Source: CAYSGL01 sp964520985
GTDB taxonomy: Bacteria; Pseudomonadota; Alphaproteobacteria; Micavibrionales; Micavibrionaceae
Direction of reading: 5' to 3'
NCBI GenBank assembly: GCA_964520985.1
Contig: CAZFPB010000001.1
Span: 186,001 to 250,000, forward strand
DNA length: 64,000 nucleotides
Shown here: one piece after another, positions 18,197 through 27,359 of the stretch
Layout: every line of letters begins with the position of its first letter
How positions within the stretch are numbered: position 1 is the stretch's first letter
Notes under the pieces: generated by a model
Told to the model about the DNA's origin: nothing
What the model saw: the letters and a program-made list of their open reading frames with translations, nothing else
Database searches by the model: none
Translations under genes and position numbers: made by a program

Positions 18197-18883
18197 ATGA
18201 CACAGCCCCGGATTGTCCATGATGTGGAAGAAGCCCTTCAGCCGAAGGGCGGGGTGGGCTGGCGCTTGCGCAAATACTTCTTCACCGGCGTTGTCGTGAC
18301 GGCGCCGATCATTATCACCTTGTGGAGTGCCTGGTGGTTGTTGACGTTCCTTGATGGGCTGATCGCAGGGTTGATCCCGCCGCACTATAATCCGAATAAT
18401 TATCTGCCGGTGTATATTCCCGGTCTGGGGCTGGTATTCACGGTTGGGTTTTTTATTCTGGTCGGGTGGTTCGCGCGTAATTTTCTTGGGCGCATGATTA
18501 TCCGCGCGTCGGAATATCTGGTCGAGCGCATGCCGTTGATCAACACGGTCTATCGCGCCGTTAAACAGGTATTTGAAATGACGATGGGATCAAAATCGAC
18601 GGCTTTTCGCGAAGTTGTTTTGATTCAATATCCGCATCCGAATTCCTGGACGATCGGGTTTGTCACGGGTGTCACGCCGGGGGAAATTCAGAGCGTAGGC
18701 GATGGCAGCGAAGTTTTGAACATCTACATGCCCGTCACGCCGACCACCGCCGGGATGCTGGTCTTCATGGCCAAGAAAGATGTGATCTATTTGACGATGA
18801 CCGTCGAAGAAGCGATCAAGCTGCTGGCTTCCGGCGGCATTATCACGCCACCTGATAAAGAAGCTATGGTTGAGGCGGTGTAG
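18197..18883 (+). CDS. DUF502 membrane protein
   Basis: 228 aa from ATG 18197, one base after the glyQS stop; AAAGGAT inside the glyQS end acts as ribosome binding site. Two membrane helices (about 30-52 and 75-95) are followed by FLGRMIIRASEYLVERMPLINTVYRAVKQV, the DUF502 (PF04367) signature, and a C-terminal soluble beta-rich domain. Function of the family is unknown. Its last 20 bases overlap the end of the convergent gene at 18864. Confidence 0.85.
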   Translation: MTQPRIVHDVEEALQPKGGVGWRLRKYFFTGVVVTAPIIITLWSAWWLLTFLDGLIAGLIPPHYNPNNYLPVYIPGLGLVFTVGFFILVGWFARNFLGRMIIRASEYLVERMPLINTVYRAVKQVFEMTMGSKSTAFREVVLIQYPHPNSWTIGFVTGVTPGEIQSVGDGSEVLNIYMPVTPTTAGMLVFMAKKDVIYLTMTVEEAIKLLASGGIITPPDKEAMVEAV

Positions 18884-19712
18884 GCTTTGAGCTGCCATTG
18901 TCTTTCTTTAAATCAGCATTGATGGCGGCATCTAACTCTGCTTCATTAATTTTAATGTCAGAAAAATCTTGCGCACCAGCCTCAAAGTCTTTGCTGACAT
19001 CTGCTGTCTCACCTGTAGCTTTGTCTGATTTCGAAAAATCATTTTTGGGTATGCTGTTAAAGAGATCAGCATTCGTGTTAAAAGCACCTTGCTTGATTTT
19101 ATAAATTTCTTCATCAAATCCTTCAGGGGTAATTTGATTATCCGGGCCGCGCGTTTGATTGAATTCAGCAATTGCGTTTAACAGCAGCATTTTTTGAGCA
19201 GGCGTGCCGCTGGTGAGATTTGCTGTGAATTTCCCGGTTTTTCCAAGAAAGATGGCTTCTATCATTCTTTTGGCCGTCACGTTATTGAAGTTGTCCGCAT
19301 CGCCCGTGAATGTAGCTTTGGTTTTTGCGTCATTCAAACGCGATTTTTCAATGATAAAGCTTGTATCATATTCTTTATCTTTGGGTACAAACCGCAATGT
19401 CGTATGCGCAAAATGAATCTCGTTTTTAACGGTGTAATTTTTGGCTATTTTCAGTGCCATTTTTTTATTCTCATCCGTGTTAGAGATGTGTTGTTCGTAT
19501 TCAGTATCAAACGACTTCAGGAACTTGCGCAACGACTTATCGGCATCGCTCCAATCAAATTTGGCTTCTTTTTTTCTGGCCCATGTGGGAATCTGAAATT
19601 TGCTGGTAAAAGGTTTCGCCGTGATGGATACATTTTCATCCTGATCTGCTTCAGGGGCATTGGCCTCTACTGTAAGATCTGGTTTTTTCTCAATCGTCTG
19701 CGTGTCAGTCAT
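18864..19712 (-). CDS. Hydrophilic hypothetical protein
   Basis: 282 aa, strongly charged, rich in Lys, Asp and Asn, with no signal peptide or membrane helix. Residues 1-35 are acidic and disordered-looking; the middle (about 40-200) mixes helix- and strand-like segments (WARKKEAKFDWSDADKSLRKF); the end is Asp/Ala-rich with a PTPPQP tail. I recognise no family. It is AT-richer than its neighbours and overlaps DUF502 tail to tail by 20 bases. A standalone gene between recG and the glyQS operon. Confidence 0.7.
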   Translation of the reverse strand: MTDTQTIEKKPDLTVEANAPEADQDENVSITAKPFTSKFQIPTWARKKEAKFDWSDADKSLRKFLKSFDTEYEQHISNTDENKKMALKIAKNYTVKNEIHFAHTTLRFVPKDKEYDTSFIIEKSRLNDAKTKATFTGDADNFNNVTAKRMIEAIFLGKTGKFTANLTSGTPAQKMLLLNAIAEFNQTRGPDNQITPEGFDEEIYKIKQGAFNTNADLFNSIPKNDFSKSDKATGETADVSKDFEAGAQDFSDIKINEAELDAAINADLKKDNGSSKPTPPQP

Positions 19713-19752
19713 GGTATCAGCCTGTTTGTGTAATTATGCAAATATAAGCAAT

Positions 19753-19781
19753 AGCTTAAAGATTTCCCAGTTTTATTGCAA
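19753..19781 (-). promoter_or_regulatory. Possible promoter for the hydrophilic orphan gene
   Basis: On the minus strand, TTGCAA (19781-19776), a 17-base spacer, then TAAGCT (19758-19753). It lies 41 bases upstream of the ATG at 19712. Confidence 0.4.
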
Positions 19782-19787
19782 ATTTTG

Positions 19788-21875
19788 TTAGCCCGCCCGC
19801 AAAGTCTGGATAGCCTGATCCTGTTCGAACAAATATAGTAATGTTTTCAAGTGGTTGGAGCGTTCCCCTTCCAGCTCCGGATCGCGGGAGAGGATGAGTT
19901 TGGTGTCGTCGCGGGCGGCGGCGAGGAGTTCGCCGTGGGCCGCTAAATCCGCGATTCTGAACTCGGGCAGGCCGCTCTGGCGGGTGCCGAGAATTTCGCC
20001 GCCACCGCGCAGCTCCAGATCTTTTTCGGCGATGAGGAAACCGTCTTCGGTGTCGCGCATGATGGAGAGACGTTCCTTGGCGGCAGCGCCGACGCGTTCG
20101 CCATACATCAGAAAGCAGAAGGATTTATCGCCGCCGCGCCCGACGCGTCCACGTAGCTGGTGAAGCTGGGCCAAGCCAAAACGCTCGGCTTCTTCGATAA
20201 TCATGATAGTGGCCTCGGGAACGTTAACGCCAACTTCGATAACGGTGGTAGCGACGAGGATGGATTTTTTGCCCGCAACGAAGTCCGCCATGACGGCATC
20301 TTTTTCGGCGGGCTTGAGGCGGCCATGGATGAGACCGACCTGATCGCCGAAAATAGATTTGAGGATATCGTAGCGGGCTTCGGCGGCCTGTAAGTCGATC
20401 AGTTCGCTTTCTTCCACCAGCGGGCAGACCCAGTAGGCGCGCGCCCCTGTTTTGATCTGGCGCGCGAGCGCCGCGATCATTTCATCATCTTTGTCGTTGG
20501 AGATCAGGCGCGTGTCGATGGGTTTGCGGCCCGGCGGTTTTTCATTGAGGCGGCTGACTTCCATATCGCCATAAGCGGTAAGGGTGAGCGTGCGCGGGAT
20601 CGGCGTGGCGGTCATCACCAGCACATCGACGCCCTTTCCCTTGTTAGAGAGAGAGAGGCGCTGATGCACGCCGAAACGGTGTTGTTCGTCGATAACGGCG
20701 AGACCGAGATCGCGGAATTCGATGTCGGTCTGAAAGAGGGCGTGGGTGCCAATGACGACCTGCGCAGACCCATCGGCGATTTGCTTGAGCAGCGCGTCGC
20801 GCGCTTTGCCTTTGTCGCGGCCGGTCAGCGTGACAAAAGAAATGCCCGCGGCTTTGAGCCATGGCTCGACGCTCAACGCATGTTGGCGTGCGAGAATTTC
20901 CGTGGGTGCCATGATGGCCGCCTGCGCGCCGCCTTCAATGGCGTTGAGCATTGCCATGATGGCGACGATGGTTTTGCCGGAACCGACATCGCCCTGAAGC
21001 AGGCGGAGCATGCGCAGGGGCGCGCCCATATCGGCGTCGATTTCTTTGAGCGCATTTTTCTGCGCACCGGTTAATTCAAACGGCAGAGCCTTTAGAATTT
21101 TTTGTTTGAGCGGACTTTGTGTCGGCCAGGCGCGGCCGCCAGTCTTGCGCGCTTTCAAGCGCATCAACGCCAGCGCCAGTTGATTGGCGAGGAATTCATC
21201 GTAGGCGAGGCGCTGGCGCGCGGGATGGGTGGGGAGGATATCGCGCTCGGACGCCGGGTGGTGCAGCACCAGCATCGCGGTTTTCCAATCGGGCCATTTA
21301 TTTTTCTGTTTCCACGCGGCGTCCTGCCATTCGGTGAGATCGGGCAGCGTGTCGCACGCGCCCTTGATGGCTTTGCGCACAAGTTTGTTGGTGAGGCCGG
21401 CGGTGAGCGGGTAGATCGGTTCGATCAGATCGATGGTGTTTTTGTCTTCGGGCTTCACGATGAAATCGGGATGCACCATTTGGGCCTGACCCTGATAAAA
21501 TTCTACCTTGCCGCTGACGATGCGCACGCCGCCGATGGGCAGCTGTTTTTCGATCCAGTCGCGTTTGGCGCTGAAGAAAACCAGATCGACGGACGCGGTG
21601 CCGTCGGTCGCCTTGACGCGGTAGGGCAGGCCGGCACGGGCGCTTGGCGCATGTTTGAGTATTTCGACTTCGCAGGTAACGATGCTGCCATTTTCGGCGT
21701 CTTTGAGCGCGGGGGAGTGGCTGCGGTCAACAAAATCGACGGGTTTGTGCCAGAGCAGGTCGACGACCTTGATGCCGCCGGTCAGCTTTTCAAAGAGCTT
21801 GGCGTTCTTCGGCCCGACGCCGGGGAGCGTCGTGATCAGGCGGAACAGCGGGTCGAGGGCGAAAGGTCTTGGCAT
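19788..21875 (-). CDS. recG: ATP-dependent DNA helicase RecG
   Basis: 695 aa from ATG 21875; a TTG at 21884 would add three residues. The N-terminal wedge (about 1-160) carries the helix-hairpin pattern LPGVGPKNAKLFEKL. Walker A is GDVGSGKTIVA and motif II is DEQHRFG, a DEQH variant of the DEEH box. The helicase C domain contains TTVIEVGVNVPEA and QLRGRVGRG. RecG drives branch migration and fork reversal at stalled forks. Divergent from sdhE-mfd, 31 bases apart. Confidence 0.96.
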   Translation of the reverse strand: MPRPFALDPLFRLITTLPGVGPKNAKLFEKLTGGIKVVDLLWHKPVDFVDRSHSPALKDAENGSIVTCEVEILKHAPSARAGLPYRVKATDGTASVDLVFFSAKRDWIEKQLPIGGVRIVSGKVEFYQGQAQMVHPDFIVKPEDKNTIDLIEPIYPLTAGLTNKLVRKAIKGACDTLPDLTEWQDAAWKQKNKWPDWKTAMLVLHHPASERDILPTHPARQRLAYDEFLANQLALALMRLKARKTGGRAWPTQSPLKQKILKALPFELTGAQKNALKEIDADMGAPLRMLRLLQGDVGSGKTIVAIMAMLNAIEGGAQAAIMAPTEILARQHALSVEPWLKAAGISFVTLTGRDKGKARDALLKQIADGSAQVVIGTHALFQTDIEFRDLGLAVIDEQHRFGVHQRLSLSNKGKGVDVLVMTATPIPRTLTLTAYGDMEVSRLNEKPPGRKPIDTRLISNDKDDEMIAALARQIKTGARAYWVCPLVEESELIDLQAAEARYDILKSIFGDQVGLIHGRLKPAEKDAVMADFVAGKKSILVATTVIEVGVNVPEATIMIIEEAERFGLAQLHQLRGRVGRGGDKSFCFLMYGERVGAAAKERLSIMRDTEDGFLIAEKDLELRGGGEILGTRQSGLPEFRIADLAAHGELLAAARDDTKLILSRDPELEGERSNHLKTLLYLFEQDQAIQTLRAG

Positions 21876-21906
21876 CGGTTTCAATACAATTTAAGACACT
21901 ATACCC

Positions 21907-22170
21907 ATGACAGAGCTTCTTGAAAACCGCCGTAAACGCCTGATTTTCCGCTCGTGGCACCGGGGTACGCGCGAGATGGACCTGATTATGGGCAGCTTTG
22001 CCGACAAGCAGGTGGGTGGCTTCGATGAAGCACAATTATCGGCCTATGAAACGCTGCTCGAAATCCCTGATCCTGATCTCTATGACTGGTTTATCGGCAA
22101 GCCTGTGCCGCCCGATGAAACCAATCCGATCCTTCCGTTGTTCTTGCAGCATAAGGTGAGCGGTAAATAA
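21907..22170 (+). CDS. sdhE: Succinate dehydrogenase assembly factor (SdhE)
   Basis: 87 aa, typical for this family (PF03937, formerly DUF339). It helps attach FAD covalently to the SdhA flavoprotein. The conserved RGxxE appears as RGTREMD (residues 20-26), and the C-terminal DxDLYDWF motif is present. Its stop codon shares one base with the mfd start (TAATG), so the two are translationally coupled. Confidence 0.92.
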   Translation: MTELLENRRKRLIFRSWHRGTREMDLIMGSFADKQVGGFDEAQLSAYETLLEIPDPDLYDWFIGKPVPPDETNPILPLFLQHKVSGK

Positions 22171-25100
22171 TGGCGGCGCAATTTCTTTATGGGGCACCGG
22201 AAGGTCAGGACGCGCGGGTTTTAATCAGCCGCGCGATTGACGCGTCACGCACCCGCAAGATGATCGCCCATGTTGCCATGGATGAAGAGCGCGCGACCAG
22301 TCTGCGCGATTTGATTGCTTTTTTTGCGCCGGATGTGGCGGTGGTGATTTTTCCGGCATGGGATTGCTTGCCGTATGATCGCATTTCGCCGAACGATGAT
22401 GTGGCGGCGCGGCGCGTCGCGGCGTTGATGACGATCAAAAGCTGGCAGGAGGATAATAAGTTTCTTCCCCGTATTGTGCTGACAACAGTCAATGCCGCGA
22501 CACAGCGTGTGATGCCGCGCGCGGCACTGGCGAGCGCAGGATTTGCCGCGCGGGTTGGCGGGCGGTTGTCGCTGGCGCAATTGCAGGGCTATCTGACGGC
22601 GAATGGCTATCACCGCACGGACACGGTGCGCGAGCAGGGAGAGTTTGCTATTCGCGGCGATATCGTCGATCTGTTTCCGGCGGGGGAAGAATTTCCGGTG
22701 CGTCTTGATTTGTTCGGGGATGAAGTGGAAAAGGTGCGCACCTTCGATCCGCTCACCCAGTTGACGCTGGAAAAGCGCGAAGAATTCTCCCTGGTGCCAG
22801 TCACCGAATTTACGCTGGATGAAGAGTCGATCACGCGGTTCCGCACCAAATACCGCGATACATTTGGCGTGGTGCAATCGGGCGATCCGCTCTATGAGGC
22901 GGTGAGCGAGGGGCGGCGTCATAATGGGATGGATCACTGGTTGCCGCTGTTTTATGAGCAGATGGAGACGCTGTTCGATTATCTGGGTGCGTATGATCTT
23001 TCGCTTGACCAGCATGCGGCGCAATCCGTGCATGAACGCCTGACGCAGGTTGATGATTTCTATCAGGCTCGCAAGACGCTGCAGGATGCCGCGCAGAAAA
23101 AAAGCAAGAAGAAGGGTGTGGAAGCGCCTTTATCAGGGGCGATTTATAATCCGCTGCCGCCGACCGCGCTCTATTTAAGCGAGCGTGAGGCGCAGACATT
23201 TTTCACCGGCGCCGTGACATTGATGCCGTTCGGCGCGCCGGAAGAAACACCGGCGCAAGATGGCGGGGCGCGTAAAAGCCGTGATTTTGCCGATATCCGC
23301 GCGTTGCCAGATGGCGATGTGTTCGGCGCGGTGCGCCAATATCTGGTGGGCTTGCAACGCAAGACGATTATCGCGGCCTATTCCGAAGGATCGCGTGAGC
23401 GCCTGAAAGGCATGATGGAGCATGCGGGTATCGGACAACTGCTGCTGACCGATAAAATTTCCGACGTGAAAAAAGACAAAATCAATCTGGTTATTCTGAG
23501 CCTTGAAAGCGGATTTATCGCGAACGATCTGGCGGTGATTACGGAGCAGGATATTCTGGGCGACCGCCTCGCGCGCCGATCCGCTAAGCGCAAGAAAGCA
23601 GATAATTTCCTCAAAGAAGTCTCGGCGCTCAATGCGGGCGATCTGGTCGTGCATATCGATCATGGGGTCGGGCGCTTTGAAGGGCTGGAGACGCTGAATG
23701 CAGGCGGGACGCTGCATGACTGCTTGAAAATTATTTACGCGGGCGGCGATAAGTTGTTTGTTCCGGTCGAGAATATTGAAGTACTCTCGCGCTTCGGTTC
23801 GGACGAGGGCTTCAGCCAGCTTGATAAACTCGGCGGGGCCGGGTGGCAGGCGCGTAAAGCCAAGATCAAAAAAGATCTGATGATCATGGCGGAGGGCCTG
23901 CTGAAAATCGCTGCCGAACGCCTGCTGCGCCGCGCGGAAAAACTTGGCGTCGATAAAGATCAGTATGACAGTTTCGCGGCGCGTTTTCCTTATCAGGAAA
24001 CCGAAGACCAGCAGCGCGCGATCGATCATGTGTTGGGCGATATGGCGGGCGAACAGCCGATGGACCGCCTGGTCTGCGGCGATGTCGGGTTTGGCAAGAC
24101 CGAGGTGGCGTTGCGCGCGGCGTATGTGGCGGCGATGTCGGGTGTGCAGGTCGCGCTGGCGGTGCCGACGACACTTCTCGCGCGCCAGCACTACAAGAAT
24201 TTTGCCGCGCGTTTTGCCGGGACGGGGTTGCGCGTCGATCAACTTTCGCGCCTTGTCAGCGCCAAGGAAGCCAAGATGACCAAAGACGGTCTGCGCGATG
24301 GCAGCGTCAATATCGTCATCGGCACGCACGCGCTGTTCGGCAAGGAAGTGAAGTTTTCGCATCTGGGTCTGGTCATTGTCGATGAAGAACAGCGGTTTGG
24401 CGTGAAGCAGAAAGAGCGCCTCAAAGAACTGAAAAGCGATGTACATGTATTGACGCTCACAGCAACGCCAATTCCGCGCACGTTGCAGATGTCATTGACG
24501 GGCGTGAAGGAAATGAGCCTGATCACCACGCCGCCGGTGGACAGGTTGGCGGTGCGTACATTTGTGCTGCCCTATGACGGATTCGTAATCCGCGAGGCGC
24601 TGCTGCGCGAACATTACCGCGGTGGGCAGAGTTTCTACGTGTGCCCGCGTATATCGGACATGCGCGAACTGGAAGAGCAGCTCAAAGAACTGGTGCCGGA
24701 AGTAAAGGTTATCGCGGCGCATGGGCAGATGACGCCGACCGAACTCGAAGACCGCATGAGCGCGTTTTATGACGGGCAATATGATGTGCTGCTGGCTACC
24801 AACATCATTGAAAGCGGGATCGATATTCCGAGCGCGAACACGATGATCGTGCACCGCGCCGATATGTTTGGCCTCTCGCAGCTTTATCAGATCCGCGGAC
24901 GCATTGGGCGATCACGTTTACGCGCTTACGCATACCTCACTTATCAGCCGGAACAGAAACTGAGCGCGACAGCGCAAAAACGCCTTGAGGTATTAGAGAC
25001 TCTCGACACGCTGGGTGCGGGTTTCCAGCTGGCGAGCCATGACATGGATATTCGTGGGGCCGGGAATTTGCTGGGCGAAGAACAGTCGGGCCATATCAAG

Positions 25101-25664
25101 GAAGTCGGCGTCGAGCTGTATCAGCAGATGCTGGAAGAAGCGGTTGCGGCGGCGCGCGCGGGTGTTGATCTGGAGAAGGGATTTGAGCTGGACGATGCGT
25201 GGTCGCCGACGATCAATCTCGGCCTCTCGATCATGATCCCGGAAAATTATGTCGAAGATTTAGGTGTGCGCATGAGTCTTTATCGCCGCCTCTCCGATCT
25301 GGAAGACAGGGCAGGGATCGAGGCGTTTGCCGCCGAACTGATCGACCGCTTCGGGCCGATCCCGGCAGAGGTCGAAAACCTCATGGATATTGTCGCGATC
25401 AAGCAGCTGTGCCGTATGGCGGGGATCGACCGCGTCGATGCCGGGCCGAAGGGCGCGCTGATTGGCTTCCACAAGGATTCACCGCCGAACGTCATGGGCC
25501 TTATGCAATGGCTTACCGATCAGCGAGGCGCGATCAAGCTGCGTCCCGACCAGCGTCTGACCATCCTGCGTCAGTGGGATGAGGTCGCGCAGCGCGTGAA
25601 AGGCATCGAGCGCATCCTCACCGAACTCGCCGCCATCGGCGAAGCTTCCCAAAAATCCGCATAA
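22170..25664 (+). CDS. mfd: Transcription-repair coupling factor
   Basis: 1164 aa, full length. The N-terminal UvrB-homology part has lost catalytic helicase motifs, as usual. An RNA-polymerase-interacting CarD-like domain (LNAGDLVVHIDHGVGRFEGLE) follows at about 490. The RecG-like motor has Walker A GDVGFGKTEVALRAA, motif II DEEQRFG, and QIRGRIGRS; the C-terminal TRCF domain closes the protein. Mfd removes stalled RNA polymerase and recruits UvrA (gene at 4205). Ends in a strong terminator. Confidence 0.97.
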   Translation: MAAQFLYGAPEGQDARVLISRAIDASRTRKMIAHVAMDEERATSLRDLIAFFAPDVAVVIFPAWDCLPYDRISPNDDVAARRVAALMTIKSWQEDNKFLPRIVLTTVNAATQRVMPRAALASAGFAARVGGRLSLAQLQGYLTANGYHRTDTVREQGEFAIRGDIVDLFPAGEEFPVRLDLFGDEVEKVRTFDPLTQLTLEKREEFSLVPVTEFTLDEESITRFRTKYRDTFGVVQSGDPLYEAVSEGRRHNGMDHWLPLFYEQMETLFDYLGAYDLSLDQHAAQSVHERLTQVDDFYQARKTLQDAAQKKSKKKGVEAPLSGAIYNPLPPTALYLSEREAQTFFTGAVTLMPFGAPEETPAQDGGARKSRDFADIRALPDGDVFGAVRQYLVGLQRKTIIAAYSEGSRERLKGMMEHAGIGQLLLTDKISDVKKDKINLVILSLESGFIANDLAVITEQDILGDRLARRSAKRKKADNFLKEVSALNAGDLVVHIDHGVGRFEGLETLNAGGTLHDCLKIIYAGGDKLFVPVENIEVLSRFGSDEGFSQLDKLGGAGWQARKAKIKKDLMIMAEGLLKIAAERLLRRAEKLGVDKDQYDSFAARFPYQETEDQQRAIDHVLGDMAGEQPMDRLVCGDVGFGKTEVALRAAYVAAMSGVQVALAVPTTLLARQHYKNFAARFAGTGLRVDQLSRLVSAKEAKMTKDGLRDGSVNIVIGTHALFGKEVKFSHLGLVIVDEEQRFGVKQKERLKELKSDVHVLTLTATPIPRTLQMSLTGVKEMSLITTPPVDRLAVRTFVLPYDGFVIREALLREHYRGGQSFYVCPRISDMRELEEQLKELVPEVKVIAAHGQMTPTELEDRMSAFYDGQYDVLLATNIIESGIDIPSANTMIVHRADMFGLSQLYQIRGRIGRSRLRAYAYLTYQPEQKLSATAQKRLEVLETLDTLGAGFQLASHDMDIRGAGNLLGEEQSGHIKEVGVELYQQMLEEAVAAARAGVDLEKGFELDDAWSPTINLGLSIMIPENYVEDLGVRMSLYRRLSDLEDRAGIEAFAAELIDRFGPIPAEVENLMDIVAIKQLCRMAGIDRVDAGPKGALIGFHKDSPPNVMGLMQWLTDQRGAIKLRPDQRLTILRQWDEVAQRVKGIERILTELAAIGEASQKSA

Positions 25665-25691
25665 AAAAAGCGCCCCTGAAGGCGCTTTTTT
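25664..25691 (+). terminator. Terminator after mfd, usable in both directions
   Basis: AAAAAAGCGCC, loop CCTGAA, GGCGCTTTTTT. The A run on the other side lets it also serve the convergent gene ending at 25710. Confidence 0.9.
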
Positions 25692-25709
25692 AGAAATTAA
25701 ATAGGGGTT

Positions 25710-26303
25710 TTATTTCTTGCAGGCAGGCGTGGCTGTTTCTGCGCGAGCAAACCAGCTGGTACGGCCATACTTTTCGCAATCAGCAACCAATGCGTCAAAA
25801 TGTGACCAACCTGAATCAACACGGACACGGCTTTTGTGTTCCTGTGTTTTATGCGTTCTGACACCAGTTTCAACACGTGTTTCTTGCGTAAACGTTTTGT
25901 TGATTTTTGGTGTCACCACAACACGTTCTTCAACATGTTTGCGCGGGCGAGATACAGGAACATCAACACGGGATTGAACATTGCCTTTACCATAGTCCAG
26001 CGTATCGATAACCAGGCGGCCATCTTCCAGTCGGCCATTAATTTCGCATCTTACACTGCCCCAGCAACGCATGCTGAATTCACCGTTACGAATGCCTTCT
26101 TTCGCAATGTTGTTCTGGAGAAACTTTTTGCAGTAACGCTCCCAGATATTCTGAGGAGATTGTCCTTCAAAAACACGGGAGTATCTTTTACCCGTATCGT
26201 TGTCTTTAATCGAGCAGTCGGCTTGTGCGGCCATGGCAGATGCCATGAGCGTACCTCCTGCAACGGCAACCGTTTGGGCAAAACGCTTCATAAGGTTATT
26301 CAT
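25710..26303 (-). CDS. Secreted protein with four-Cys domain, long paralog
   Basis: 197 aa. The start at 26303 follows GGAGAG. Signal peptide 1-28 ends QADC, with the Cys just after the likely cleavage site. Residues 29-95 form a domain with conserved order: DCSIKD, YSRVFEG, IWERYCKKF, IAKEGIRNGEFSM, CWGSVRCEINGR. The same domain makes up almost the whole of the gene at 26380-26715. The C-terminal 100 residues are basic, Arg/Val-rich and end with two further cysteines. No known family recognised. Probably periplasmic with disulfides formed by the DsbA/DsbB system. Confidence 0.75.
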   Translation of the reverse strand: MNNLMKRFAQTVAVAGGTLMASAMAAQADCSIKDNDTGKRYSRVFEGQSPQNIWERYCKKFLQNNIAKEGIRNGEFSMRCWGSVRCEINGRLEDGRLVIDTLDYGKGNVQSRVDVPVSRPRKHVEERVVVTPKINKTFTQETRVETGVRTHKTQEHKSRVRVDSGWSHFDALVADCEKYGRTSWFARAETATPACKK

Positions 26304-26327
26304 GATTTCTCTCCGTATTTACAAAAC

Positions 26328-26360
26328 AAAAAATGATAGTAAGGTTTACTATCATTTTTT
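26328..26360 (-). terminator. AT-rich terminator between the two paralogs
   Basis: AAAAAATGATAGTAA, loop GGT, TTACTATCATTTTTT: a 15-bp nearly perfect hairpin with A and T runs on both sides. It follows the gene ending at 26380. Confidence 0.8.
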
Positions 26361-26379
26361 GCCATAATGTCAATTTATT

Positions 26380-26715
26380 TTACAAACCTTTGGTCAATTT
26401 CAAAGGTTGCGGTTGTCCATTTACGATTGAGCCTTTGATATCGCAAGACAGGCTGCCTGTACAATGCATACCAAATTGACCATTTTGAATGTTTTCTTTG
26501 GCAATGGTTTTCTCGATGTAAGGCTTGCAGTAATCGTTCCAGATTTTGGTAACGGATTTACCGGCAAATTCACGGCTGTGCGTTTTATTGCCTAGCCCTA
26601 AGAAGCCTTTTTTATCATAGTCAGTTACACTGCAATCTGCATGGGCAGCGCCTGCGAAGAGCATGGCAGCTCCTGTTACAGCGGCGGAAATTCCTGTTTT
26701 TTTCAATACACTCAT
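26380..26715 (-). CDS. Secreted protein with four-Cys domain, short paralog
   Basis: 111 aa; GAGGAG precedes the ATG at 26715. Signal peptide 1-27 ends HADC. The mature domain aligns with the first domain of the neighbouring gene at 25710: DCSVTD, HSREFAGKS, IWNDYCKPY, IAKENIQNGQFGM, CTGSLSCDIKG. Four cysteines are shared in the same spacing, suggesting two disulfides. It lacks the basic C-terminal extension. The pair arose by duplication; the terminator between them suggests separate transcripts. Function unknown. Confidence 0.75.
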   Translation of the reverse strand: MSVLKKTGISAAVTGAAMLFAGAAHADCSVTDYDKKGFLGLGNKTHSREFAGKSVTKIWNDYCKPYIEKTIAKENIQNGQFGMHCTGSLSCDIKGSIVNGQPQPLKLTKGL

Positions 26716-26918
26716 AGTTCACTCCTCTTGTGGTTTGGCCCAGATGGGCAAAAGTTAATAAATCCTGAATAGGCCTGAAGAATGCCATTGATTTAATGTT
26801 ATGTCAATAAATAATTTGTTAACCATTATTGATTTCTGTTTCTTGTTTAAGCGGTTTTGCCCGCATTTTTTGATGAACTATGGTAGTATAGGGGCAGATC
26901 AAGACAGGATACAAAAAA

Positions 26919-27320
26919 ATGACCCAGACCTATGCTGAAAGCCGCATTGCCACTCTTTTGAAGGAGCATGCTGACAGTCCGGCAAAAGCGCGTCAGGCCG
27001 TGATGAAGGCGGCGCTGGAAGATCAGAAACTGATGATCGAACTCGTCGCGCCGCATCTGTCGGGCGTGGTCGCCTATGCGATTTCCCGGGTTGAAGCGGG
27101 CGAGGGCGTGCCGGAGATTCAGCCTGCCACCGCGCAAGCCAAAAAAGGCGGGAAGGAAACGTCGTTCGGAATGGAGCTGCTGCGCCATGTGGCGGATGAT
27201 AACGCCGTCGTCTTTGGGCAGGAGAGCAACCTCATTCCCGGCAACCGTCCGCAGACCAGCCAGGGGCATATCGATGCCATCAACCTGATGGCCGCCAAAT
27301 CCAAGAAATCCAAACAGTAA
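26919..27320 (+). CDS. Conserved-looking hypothetical protein
   Basis: 133 aa, soluble. Residues 1-70 are predicted helical (ARQAVMKAALEDQKLMIELV); a GKETSFGMELLRHVADDNAVVFG segment follows, and the C-terminus is basic (AAKSKKSKQ). No family recognised. It precedes the kinase gene at 27360 by 39 bases on the same strand and may form an operon with it. A weak TATGGT element precedes the start. Confidence 0.65.
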   Translation: MTQTYAESRIATLLKEHADSPAKARQAVMKAALEDQKLMIELVAPHLSGVVAYAISRVEAGEGVPEIQPATAQAKKGGKETSFGMELLRHVADDNAVVFGQESNLIPGNRPQTSQGHIDAINLMAAKSKKSKQ

Positions 27321-27359
27321 TTTTTCTGCGGCTGTAAAAAGGCCGTGATATCCTCTCGT

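Noticed and set aside
21102..21923. A 273-aa plus-strand frame opposite recG
   Set aside because: Antisense shadow; runs across the recG start and the sdhE start with no homology.
23175..24446. A 423-aa minus-strand frame inside mfd
   Set aside because: Antisense shadow of a well-conserved gene; no ribosome binding site and no recognisable domain.
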